13,412 nt of DNA from Oscillospiraceae bacterium (GTDB lineage: Bacteria; Bacillota; Clostridia; Oscillospirales; Ruminococcaceae), in the NCBI GenBank assembly GCA_016303195.1, contig JAEDMD010000031.1:1-13412 (forward strand), given 5' to 3'. Below are positions 6,243-13,358 of this stretch, piece after piece (the stretch's first letter is position 1; every line of letters starts with the position of its first letter). The notes beneath the pieces were generated by a model that saw nothing but the letters and a program-made list of their open reading frames with translations, had not been told where the DNA came from and made no database searches. A program made the translations under genes and the position numbers.

Positions 6243-7739
6243 TTAGTTCAGTCTCTTTTTCACTACCTTGAAGATAATGCCGAGGATGACTTCAGCCGCA
6301 CCTGTGCAGAGAGCTATCAGTGCAAAAGTCATAAGAGCGTGAGAAAGGATATAGAATATGGTCTGATGGGTGAAAACATAGGCAAGTGCCGAACCGAGAA
6401 CGGAAGCGCCGCCTACGATCATCATAACAACTCCCGAAATATTCAGTATGCTCCCGAAAAATCCCGTGATATGCCTGCCGCTTCCGTCTACCACTACGGC
6501 TATCCATATGAACAGCAGAGCGGTGATGATGAGGAATACTGCGATCGTCAGGAACGAGAACAGGAATTTCAGATTACGCAGGCTGAAATTGATAGAACTG
6601 CTCCACTGAGGGATGCTCATTGTATCGCTGAAACCGTCGCTTTCGAGATTCTGGGTCATGATACCGTATTCATTATCGGTCATGCTGTAACCCCATTCCT
6701 CGATGGCGGCTTTGTTGTTTGCCTTAACGAAGTCGTAGACGAAATCCTCCGCTGTAATTGACGGGTCACTGCCGCTTCCGTCGACGAGATAGCTGAGGTA
6801 GCTGTGTGCAGTCCTGCCGATATAATTGACAAAATCTGTGCGGAGCATATAGTTTCTGAAACTGCTTTCCGTTGCAAGTCCGCCTGTTGCGGATCTCAGA
6901 CCGAGAGAGCCGAAAAGCGTGTTTGAAAGCTCATTTCCGTCAAATTCCGATTCAAGGAGAGTGCGGTCATCCAGCTTTGCGATATTATTTCTGACGATTC
7001 CGCCCGAAAGTCCCAGTTTAACGCTGAGTGTCAGGCTGAACAGGAGCAGAAAGAAAAGAGCGAATATTGAAACAAAAACCGCACCGATGATCCTGCCTGC
7101 ACCGACTTTTACAGTTTTTTTAGCAGGTGCAGGAGCTTTTCTGCGTCTTTCCTGCTGAGGTCTGACAGGCGGCTGTTCCTGAATATTCGGGTACGGCTCG
7201 CCGTATGGTTCATTGTATGGCTCATTATACGGCTGGTCATAGGGAGCGCTGTACGGCTCATTGTACGGCTGGTCATAGGGAGCGTTGTACGGCTCGTTAT
7301 ACGGCCCAGGCGCAGGCGGTTCAGGGATATATCCCTGCTCCTCCATGAGAGCGTCGAGAGGCATTGTATCGCTGTTGTCATTGAAAGACTTGGGCGCTGA
7401 AAAATCATTTCCGCTGTACGGTTCAGGTGAGCGGTATTCGTTGAACGGCATGAGATCGTCGGTATTTTCGGCGGTATCGGAATTATAGAAGAAGTCACGG
7501 GATTCATCCGCAGGCTCACCGAACTGCGGAGAAGTATCAGAACCGCCGTACTGATCTATGAAAGCATCCTGAAGCTCCTCATCGGAAAGGAGCATAGTTG
7601 GCTCAGACTCCTCTGAAAGGAAGTCGGGAGCTTTTTCCTCACCGAGAACGAGAGTATCGGGTTCTTTTATCCGAGCGCCGCAGGCAGTGCAGAACACGGA
7701 GTCATTATCAATTTCTTTGCCGCATTTTATGCAGATCAT
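6243..7739 (-). CDS. Zinc-ribbon membrane protein with PY-tetrapeptide repeats
   Basis: The 498-residue product opens with a small zinc ribbon (Cys3, Cys6, Cys17, Cys20: two CxxC pairs), followed by about 190 residues of acidic disordered sequence. Residues 146-183 hold nine tetrapeptides of the form PYxx (PYNE, PYDQ, PYSA and similar). After a basic stretch (198-214) come a transmembrane segment (about 216-238), a soluble region of about 150 residues (240-390, probably outside) and three more hydrophobic segments (about 391-415, 430-455, 462-490). The zinc ribbon should be cytoplasmic. Such ribbons often mark membrane proteins of unknown role in Firmicutes; I cannot assign a function. The start is ATG 7739 with AAGGAGG seven bases upstream. 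The in-frame ATG at 7823 lies upstream of a consensus promoter and is excluded. Confidence 0.88.
   Translation of the reverse strand: MICIKCGKEIDNDSVFCTACGARIKEPDTLVLGEEKAPDFLSEESEPTMLLSDEELQDAFIDQYGGSDTSPQFGEPADESRDFFYNSDTAENTDDLMPFNEYRSPEPYSGNDFSAPKSFNDNSDTMPLDALMEEQGYIPEPPAPGPYNEPYNAPYDQPYNEPYSAPYDQPYNEPYNEPYGEPYPNIQEQPPVRPQQERRRKAPAPAKKTVKVGAGRIIGAVFVSIFALFFLLLFSLTLSVKLGLSGGIVRNNIAKLDDRTLLESEFDGNELSNTLFGSLGLRSATGGLATESSFRNYMLRTDFVNYIGRTAHSYLSYLVDGSGSDPSITAEDFVYDFVKANNKAAIEEWGYSMTDNEYGIMTQNLESDGFSDTMSIPQWSSSINFSLRNLKFLFSFLTIAVFLIITALLFIWIAVVVDGSGRHITGFFGSILNISGVVMMIVGGASVLGSALAYVFTHQTIFYILSHALMTFALIALCTGAAEVILGIIFKVVKKRLN
7191..7304 (-). repeat. Tandem repeats encoding PYxx tetrapeptides
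   Basis: This is a 12-base periodicity with a higher-order 36-base duplication: 7223-7258 and 7259-7294 differ at only two positions. The near identity suggests a recent duplication and a slippage-prone tract. The reading frame is kept. Confidence 0.85.
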
Positions 7740-7775
7740 TTTATACCTCCTTATGGGGCTGGTTTGAACAGGTTT

Positions 7776-7804
7776 ATTATATAACAAAGCGTCCACTTTG
7801 TCAA
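7776..7804 (-). promoter_or_regulatory. Consensus promoter of the zinc-ribbon gene
   Basis: On the minus strand, TTGACA (7804-7799), a 17-base spacer and TATAAT (7781-7776), a full match to both boxes. The transcript should start near 7769, about 30 bases before ATG 7739. Confidence 0.92.
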
Positions 7805-7827
7805 GCATCGGGAAGGAGAGCATAACG

Positions 7828-7873
7828 GAAACAGCTTTTACTTTTTGTTATTTTTTAAAGTAAATACTGTTTC
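7828..7873. repeat. Large interrupted palindrome between divergent promoters
   Basis: GAAACAG (7828-7834) pairs with CTGTTTC (7867-7873), and TTTACTTT (7837-7844) pairs with AAAGTAAA (7857-7864). Two unpaired bases interrupt each arm, and a T-rich 12-base centre separates them. That is 15 pairs symmetric about 7850.5. It lies upstream of both flanking promoters, so it is neither a 3' terminator of a neighbour nor part of a leader. A regulator-binding dyad or a remnant of a miniature element are both possible. Confidence 0.7.
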
Positions 7874-7882
7874 ACTAAGGTC

Positions 7883-7911
7883 TTGATTCACGTACCATAA
7901 AATGATATAAT
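7883..7911 (+). promoter_or_regulatory. Extended -10 promoter of the phosphopantetheinyl transferase gene
   Basis: TTGATT (7883-7888), a 17-base spacer and TATAAT (7906-7911) preceded by TGA (TGn extended -10). The transcript should start near 7918, which leaves ATG 7924 without room for a ribosome site and favours ATG 7942. Confidence 0.85.
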
Positions 7912-7941
7912 AAACACAGAAAAATGAAAGCAGGTGAAAAA

Positions 7942-8481
7942 ATGCTTCTGATATCGTTGATGGAGCTTGAACATAAGGAATACCACAGCCATGCCCACAA
8001 ACTGCTGAGGGAATGTCTGAAAACTTACCGTATTGATTACAATGAAGATACTCCCGTTGTAAAAAATGACATGGGAAAACCATCCCTTGCGGAGCATCCC
8101 GATATACATTATAATATCTCCCACGCAAAAGGAATATCCGCCTGTATTGTGTCAGACAGGGAATGCGGGATAGACTGCGAGCAGGTACGGCAGTACAGAC
8201 CAAATGTAGCAAAGAGAGCATTTTCCGAAAGCGAACAGGAACTTCTTGAAAGTTTGCCTGAGAGTGAACGGGATATGATGTTCACACGTTTATGGACGCT
8301 GAAAGAGAGCTATGTCAAGGCTATCGGAACGGGTATATCCTATCCGCTGAATACGGTAGGATTTGCGTTCAGCGGTGATGAGATAATTGCGGACAAGGAT
8401 GAGTGCAGATTCAGGCAATATCTGATAAACGGCGGAAAATACGTGGTTTCGGTGTGCGAATTATATAATAGTAATAGATAA
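7942..8481 (+). CDS. 4'-phosphopantetheinyl transferase, Sfp type
   Basis: The enzyme moves the phosphopantetheine arm from coenzyme A to a serine of an acyl or peptidyl carrier protein. The 179-residue protein shows the family motifs in order: GKPSL (45-49), NISHAKG (58-64), the magnesium-binding GIDCE (76-80, Asp78 and Glu80) and WTLKESYVKAIG (118-129, with the KE pair and a later Lys). All look intact. It is shorter than the roughly 220-230 residues of Bacillus Sfp, mainly at the N-terminus and the C-terminus. ATG 7942 is chosen because AGGTG (7932-7936) is five bases upstream; ATG 7924 sits about six bases from the predicted transcript start. The gene is alone, with its own promoter and terminator, and no carrier protein or synthase is nearby, so its partner cannot be named. 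Confidence 0.93.
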   Translation: MLLISLMELEHKEYHSHAHKLLRECLKTYRIDYNEDTPVVKNDMGKPSLAEHPDIHYNISHAKGISACIVSDRECGIDCEQVRQYRPNVAKRAFSESEQELLESLPESERDMMFTRLWTLKESYVKAIGTGISYPLNTVGFAFSGDEIIADKDECRFRQYLINGGKYVVSVCELYNSNR

Positions 8482-8483
8482 AA

Positions 8484-8512
8484 CAAAACTCCCGAATGAT
8501 TCGGGAGTTTTG
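8484..8512. terminator. Bidirectional intrinsic terminator
   Basis: A perfect 13-pair stem (8484-8496 with 8500-8512), reading CAAAACTCCCGAA on the left, closes a three-base TGA loop. The stem base supplies a T-run on either strand. It lies between the ends of the convergent transferase and pectinase genes and can serve both. Confidence 0.9.
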
Positions 8513-8543
8513 CATATATTGACATTTTTATTTCATTTCATGT

Positions 8544-11500
8544 TTATTTCTCAGGAAGTTCATTGATGATCTGTAAACAATACTTCTGTATTGCCAATGC
8601 ATCCTTATTTGTAACGCCGTTTCCGTTTTCGGCAACGTCAGCATTAAGTCTGCCCTGTGCTGTGATATGCAGTGCATCATCGCCGTTTATGCCGAATTTT
8701 GCAGGATTTGCCATTGACTGCATAATGAGTATGGCATCGCTCATATTAACAATACCGTCGCAGTTTGCATCACCCCAGAGAGTTACTTCTGACTTTGCTG
8801 AGGTCTGAGTTGCAGTCTCTGCGGACTGTGCGCCTATCATTTCAACAGCAAATTTCTGGTTTGCACCGCCGTTGAATCCGTACTGCTGGATATTCGCACC
8901 CGAATCCTTTGACTGTCCGTTTACGTCAAGTGCAGAAGCGCCGTTGGTTATTTTTGTAAGGATGCTGTAAGTTCCGTCATCGTTCTTGATTATCCTGAAC
9001 TTCTGATTCTCGCCCTTGTTGAATGTATAAAGCTCGATATTCGTACCGTCAGCGGTTTTCTTGCCGTTTACGTCGAGAGCGTAGGAATTTCCGTCACCAA
9101 GCTGTGAAACAAGGTAGAAATATCCATCCCCTGCCGATACAGCCTTGAACTGATTCTGCTTGCCTGCTGAAGCTGACTGCTCGATATTTGCTCCATTTGC
9201 GGCATTTCCGTTTTCAACATTGAGATAAAGTCCGCTGTTGATATTCTTGAATGTGTATATCTGTCCGTCTGCAATATCCGAAGCAGGAACGGTTGGAACT
9301 GTCACCTGCGGCTGTGTTGCAGAAGTTGTTGCTGTTGTTGAAGATGTACCGCTGTTTCCTGTCGGAGAATTCTTAAACTGTGAAGCGAAAAGTTCAGCCA
9401 GCTTGTCAGCGCCGCTGCGGTTCGGATGAACATTGTCGATGTACATTGCATCTGCCTTTGCACCGCCGATGGATACACAGTGATCCTGCCAGAGTTTAAA
9501 GAGATCCACTACCTGACAATCCTGTTCCTTTGCTATCTGATCCAGTTCATTTGTGAAATATCTGCCTGTGAGAAGCGGTGAAAGCTGAGAATCGCCCTTT
9601 CTGCCCTGCTGTTTAACAAGGATAACGTCCATTCCCTTAGCCTTTGCCCTCTTAACCATATCGGCAACAACTTTCTTGTATTCGTCGCCCTTGTAGTATT
9701 TTCCGTCATTGATACCGATGGAAATGACAAATACATCGCCCTTCTTGCCGTATTTCTCGATACAGTTGAAATTGCCGTGTTCAACGAAGCCCTTTGCATA
9801 TTCACCGCTTGCCGCCATATTTCTTATGTACCAGCCCTTGTCAACATATTTGCCGAGCATCTGTCCCCAGCCTGCCTGAGTGCTTGAATCCAGCGGATAG
9901 TAATTGCAGACTGTTGAATCTCCGCAAAGCCATATAGTTGACGGCATTTCAGTGCTGTCGGATATCTTGTTTATCTCAACTGCGCTGATAGAGTATGCGT
10001 TGCCGTCCTTGCCTGCGGCGGCACGGATATTGAGCTGACCGTCTGTTACGGGGAGGATGATCTCGTCAACGGCATTATTGCCTGTCATGTTCACGATCTG
10101 GAGCATATTCTCCATATATACGCTTGTTCTTGCGGTATTTCCGAGAGTTACCCTGACTTTGTAAAGACCGTTCGGCACATCAGCATTGAAAGTGGTATTG
10201 CCTGTGAACTGTACAGCATCGCTGAGTTCATTCTTACCTGCCGAAGCCACATCCTTTACGTCATTTCCTGAGAAGCCGTACCCCTTTGATTTGTCATACT
10301 TATCGGAAGCCTTTACCGAAGTAAAGCCGTTCTGAGCATTTGCACCGAGATCAAACTTCCTGCTGTAAGCCGCTGCTGCCTGAACGGATGTTGTAGTTGC
10401 AGTAGTTTCAGGAACAGCAGTGCTTACAGAAGTAGTCTCAGGCTCGTCAACGGCGGGAGTATCGTTTTTAACAGGGGTATTATTGAGCCTGATGTCGGGT
10501 CTTGCAGGAAGCGGAGCATCGCTTCCGAGGTAATAGCTTACGTGAGGAGGCTGATTGTACGAGGACTGCTGACAGCAGTTCTGCGCTCTGTACTGCATAT
10601 CATGCATGAGAGTCGTAAGACGTACTTTTGCAGCGGATGTAGTACACCATACACGGAGTTTCGAGTTATCATCGGTTCTCATGATGAGTTCTTCACGCCA
10701 GTCACCGAAAAGGTCAACTGTCATGGACGGAACGGACTTTGAACTGTTGTTTGAGCCGCATCCGTTTGCAGTGAATATTCGGTCTATCTTGTCAGCGCCG
10801 TTCATTTTCGATATCTTGTTTCCGTCAAGTATCTCACGTTCAAGGTCGCCGTCCCAGTAGATGAAGAAATTCTGAGCAGGTTTTGTTCCGCCTATTTTTT
10901 TGCCTGTGGTGTTGTAGACATTTCCGTCAGCAGCGCCCCAGAATTCAGCGCCCTTACTGCCTGCCCAAACGTTATCGGCGGCACAGCGTCCCGTATCCTT
11001 TGTATTATTTATGTGGAAGATCACCTTTCCTGTCTTTGCATCAATGCAGGATTCACCGTAAGGCTTGTCCTCATGACACTCCCAGACTTCAAGTCCTTCA
11101 CGGTCGGGAATGAGGTCACCAACGTGCATTGCATCGCCGTGAAGCTGTCCCGTAGTCCAGAGAAGTTTTCCGTTATCGTCGATACAGTTCGCACCTGTGA
11201 AAACTTCCTGTTTTCCGTCATTATCGCAGTCTGCAACCATTACATTATGGTTTCCGCAGCCATATCCGGCAGCGCTCTTGTTATGTCCGGTGTCAAACTT
11301 CCATCTTACTGAAAGTTTCTTATTTTTTACATCAACGGCAGACCATGTAAGTCTTGTGTAGTAGCCTCTGCCGTAGATAGCCGAAGGATGTTCACCGTCA
11401 AGATATGCGATACCGCTGTTCATTCTGTCAACACGGTTGCCGTAGTTATCGCCCCAGTCGGAGACTTTTCCACGTGGGACGGGGAAATCAATAGTATCCA

Positions 11501-12320
11501 GCGCCTCGCCTGTCTGACCGTCGAAAAGGGTCATATACTCAGGGCCGTCAAGGACATAGCCGCTGCCGTTGCGGTAATCTTTGTTTGCATTGCCGATGAC
11601 CTTTCCCTTGCCGTCCTTAGTTCCGTCGGCAGTCTTGGTGATGAGTTCGGCTTTTCCGTCGCAGTCGAAGTCTGCAACGCACATCTGGGTATAATGCTGA
11701 CCTGCACGGATATTCTTACCGAGGTTTATCCTCCAGAGGTGCTTGCTTTCGAGAGTGTAGCAGTCGATGATAACATCGTCAGTATTGCCCTGCTGTGAAT
11801 TGTCCTTTGCGTTGGACGGATCCCATTTCAGGAATATCTCATACTGTCCGTCACCGTCAACATCTCCCACACAAGCATCATTAGGCGAATACTGACTTCC
11901 GGGGCTGTTGAGTTTGATATCGAAATAGTTATTGCCCGATGTGAATTTACAGTTCTGTGAATTAACGACTTTTCCGCCCTCAACGCAGTCAACACGGTAC
12001 TTTGAACCTGTGCCTCCGCCGTTATCCTGAAACGATGTCGGATCGCCCTTCTTTGAAGTATAGACCAGCTTGTCATCACGATAGAGTCTGAACTCGGCAT
12101 CGTCCGCATCATCGGCATTCCAGCGCCAGCTTACGAACATTCCGTTTCCGTTTTTGACAGCATAGATCCCTCTGTCGAGGTATTCCATGACAGCTTTTCC
12201 GTTTCCGCCCACACCATAAGCGGCATTGGTGGTCATCTGTGAAGCAAGACCTGCATATGAAGCAGCGGCAACAGTCAGCGAAGCCGCAAAAGCTGTGAGC
12301 TTTCTCATTCCCTTTCTCAT
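8544..12320 (-). CDS. Secreted rhamnogalacturonan lyase (PL11) / SGNH esterase / CBM13 / dockerin
   Basis: The 1258-residue exported enzyme should both cut and deacetylate the rhamnogalacturonan I backbone of pectin. Domains: signal peptide (1-33); PL11 beta-propeller lyase (about 37-612) opening VMEYLDRGIYAVKNGNGMF and carrying calcium-type loops DVDGDG (153), DFDCDG (217) and DCDNDG (364); Thr-rich linker (626-648); beta-sandwich (650-786); SGNH/CE12-like esterase (about 794-984) with Ser802 (GDST), Gly839, Asn871 (GIND), Asp962 and His965 (DNVHPN); Thr-rich linker (988-1012); CBM13/ricin-type trefoil (1018-1162) with three QxF or NQKF repeats; dockerin (1182-1255). The second dockerin loop (1228-1240) is one residue longer than the first, as in R. 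flavefaciens dockerins I recall. ATG 12320 has GGGAG eight bases upstream. It diverges from the AraC gene. The lyase family call is firm; the esterase substrate is inferred. Confidence 0.95.
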   Translation of the reverse strand: MRKGMRKLTAFAASLTVAAASYAGLASQMTTNAAYGVGGNGKAVMEYLDRGIYAVKNGNGMFVSWRWNADDADDAEFRLYRDDKLVYTSKKGDPTSFQDNGGGTGSKYRVDCVEGGKVVNSQNCKFTSGNNYFDIKLNSPGSQYSPNDACVGDVDGDGQYEIFLKWDPSNAKDNSQQGNTDDVIIDCYTLESKHLWRINLGKNIRAGQHYTQMCVADFDCDGKAELITKTADGTKDGKGKVIGNANKDYRNGSGYVLDGPEYMTLFDGQTGEALDTIDFPVPRGKVSDWGDNYGNRVDRMNSGIAYLDGEHPSAIYGRGYYTRLTWSAVDVKNKKLSVRWKFDTGHNKSAAGYGCGNHNVMVADCDNDGKQEVFTGANCIDDNGKLLWTTGQLHGDAMHVGDLIPDREGLEVWECHEDKPYGESCIDAKTGKVIFHINNTKDTGRCAADNVWAGSKGAEFWGAADGNVYNTTGKKIGGTKPAQNFFIYWDGDLEREILDGNKISKMNGADKIDRIFTANGCGSNNSSKSVPSMTVDLFGDWREELIMRTDDNSKLRVWCTTSAAKVRLTTLMHDMQYRAQNCCQQSSYNQPPHVSYYLGSDAPLPARPDIRLNNTPVKNDTPAVDEPETTSVSTAVPETTATTTSVQAAAAYSRKFDLGANAQNGFTSVKASDKYDKSKGYGFSGNDVKDVASAGKNELSDAVQFTGNTTFNADVPNGLYKVRVTLGNTARTSVYMENMLQIVNMTGNNAVDEIILPVTDGQLNIRAAAGKDGNAYSISAVEINKISDSTEMPSTIWLCGDSTVCNYYPLDSSTQAGWGQMLGKYVDKGWYIRNMAASGEYAKGFVEHGNFNCIEKYGKKGDVFVISIGINDGKYYKGDEYKKVVADMVKRAKAKGMDVILVKQQGRKGDSQLSPLLTGRYFTNELDQIAKEQDCQVVDLFKLWQDHCVSIGGAKADAMYIDNVHPNRSGADKLAELFASQFKNSPTGNSGTSSTTATTSATQPQVTVPTVPASDIADGQIYTFKNINSGLYLNVENGNAANGANIEQSASAGKQNQFKAVSAGDGYFYLVSQLGDGNSYALDVNGKKTADGTNIELYTFNKGENQKFRIIKNDDGTYSILTKITNGASALDVNGQSKDSGANIQQYGFNGGANQKFAVEMIGAQSAETATQTSAKSEVTLWGDANCDGIVNMSDAILIMQSMANPAKFGINGDDALHITAQGRLNADVAENGNGVTNKDALAIQKYCLQIINELPEK

Positions 12321-12419
12321 TTAACATTCTCCCTTTCGTTTTAATATCCCTTAATTAAATTATTAGCATCCGCATTTTTGCTCAAAAGTACTTTTTAGCT
12401 AATTGATTCCGATGAGTAT

Positions 12420-12428
12420 ATTATAGCA
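12420..12428 (-). promoter_or_regulatory. Possible extended -10 of the pectinase gene
   Basis: On the minus strand TGCTATAAT (12428-12420) is a full extended -10, but the -35 position (TTTTAA, 12448-12443) is weak. That fits a promoter needing an activator. The leader would be about 93 bases. The same nine bases recur on the minus strand at 12504-12496, inside the araC promoter region, so a second start is possible. Confidence 0.5.
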
Positions 12429-12468
12429 CCATTATTACAATTTTAAAATGACCGATTCCATCATTTTG

Positions 12469-12497
12469 TTGACAAATTGTTGCAGAAATTGTATAAT
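12469..12497 (+). promoter_or_regulatory. Consensus promoter of the AraC-family gene
   Basis: TTGACA (12469-12474), a 17-base spacer and TATAAT (12492-12497), matching both consensus boxes. The transcript should start near 12504, so the in-frame ATG at 12448 cannot be on this transcript. Confidence 0.88.
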
Positions 12498-12531
12498 TAT
12501 AGCAAACAACAAAATTTTTGCGTTTGCTATA
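12498..12531. promoter_or_regulatory. Inverted repeat over the araC transcription start, candidate operator
   Basis: TATAGCAAAC (12498-12507) and GTTTGCTATA (12522-12531) are perfect 10-base inverted arms. Between them, CAAAA (12510-12514) and TTTTG (12516-12520) form a second, nested dyad. The element spans about -6 to +27 of the predicted transcript. It could be a binding site for the encoded regulator (autoregulation) or a leader hairpin. Confidence 0.65.
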
Positions 12532-12558
12532 TTTTATAAGATATCAAACATCACGGAG

Positions 12559-13347
12559 GTGAGCATCATATTTATTTATCAGCTTGGTTGGCACTGGAAA
12601 CATCCCGAAAACTTCGTTATTGAACGGCCTAACGGACATTTCGGCAGTCAGATAATACTCGTTCAGTCAAAGGGACGGCTGGTTATGGGAGATATTGAGT
12701 ATCATGCGGAAAAGAACACTGCATTTGTGGTGAGCAGTTGTCTGCCGCACTGCATTTACGGCGACGGCGAGGAATACTGCGACGACTGGATAAGATTCAG
12801 CCTTGAAAAGGAAGATCAGGAATTTATATCATCTCTTGGCCTTGAATTCAACAAGCCAGTCAAGCTGAATGATGACGGAGTATCGAAACTGATAGCGGCG
12901 GCTGAGGATATTTTCAATTCTGCGATACCGAACAAGAAAACGGCGCTTCATCACATACTCTGTGCCATTCTCATACATATCAGCGAAAATGCCGTACCTG
13001 TACAGAAGAAAAAGCACAACTATTACGACGAGGAGCTTGACAAACTGAAAAAGCAGATCTACGACGATCCGTCACATGACTGGAATATACCTGAAATTGC
13101 AGAAAAACTGAACATTTCCGTATCACATTTCCAGAGACTTTACAAGAACCGATTCGGAGTATCCTGCATGAATGATGTGTTCATGAGCAGGATGGAGTAT
13201 GCGAAGCAATTGCTTATGAATACAGAATTGACAGCAAATGAGATATCGGAAAAGTGCGGATTCAATAATTATGAGTATTTTTCAAGGTCATTTGCAAAAT
13301 ATGCGTGTATGTCGCCGATAAAGTACAGAAGCAAGCACAAGGAATAA
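12559..13347 (+). CDS. AraC-family transcriptional regulator, start codon uncertain
   Basis: The product (262 residues from GTG 12559) has an N-terminal cupin-like sensing half (YQLGWHWKHPENF... to about residue 80, with PHCIYG at about 63-68) and a C-terminal AraC DNA-binding domain (about 160-258). That domain has two helix-turn-helix units: IPEIAEKLNISVSHFQRLYK, and ANEISEKCGFNNYEYFSRSF followed by the family's SPIKYR ending. The start is odd. GGAGGTGA (12555-12562) is an excellent ribosome site, but the codons at normal spacing are ATC (12565) and ATA (12568). GTG 12559 overlaps the ribosome site itself, and ATG 12448 precedes the promoter. The gene diverges from the rhamnogalacturonan lyase gene with a shared 238-base region, so it is the likely local regulator of that enzyme, sensing a pectin-derived sugar (inference). 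Confidence 0.88.
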   Translation: MSIIFIYQLGWHWKHPENFVIERPNGHFGSQIILVQSKGRLVMGDIEYHAEKNTAFVVSSCLPHCIYGDGEEYCDDWIRFSLEKEDQEFISSLGLEFNKPVKLNDDGVSKLIAAAEDIFNSAIPNKKTALHHILCAILIHISENAVPVQKKKHNYYDEELDKLKKQIYDDPSHDWNIPEIAEKLNISVSHFQRLYKNRFGVSCMNDVFMSRMEYAKQLLMNTELTANEISEKCGFNNYEYFSRSFAKYACMSPIKYRSKHKE

Positions 13348-13358
13348 AAAACTCCCGA

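Noticed and set aside
7740..7823. 28-codon N-terminal extension of the zinc-ribbon protein
   Set aside because: ATG 7823 lies upstream of a consensus promoter, and ATG 7739 has a perfect ribosome site just before the first zinc-ribbon cysteines.
7838..8221. 127-codon minus-strand open frame over the transferase gene
   Set aside because: It is antisense to conserved transferase motifs and starts without a ribosome site; treated as a shadow.
11388..11798. 136-codon plus-strand open frame inside the lyase gene
   Set aside because: It is opposite the PL11 beta-propeller with conserved calcium loops; no ribosome site or recognisable domain.
12448..12558. N-terminal extension of the AraC protein from ATG 12448
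   Set aside because: It would translate through a consensus promoter and the dyad, has no ribosome site, and gives a Cys/Ile-rich stretch unlike AraC family N-termini.
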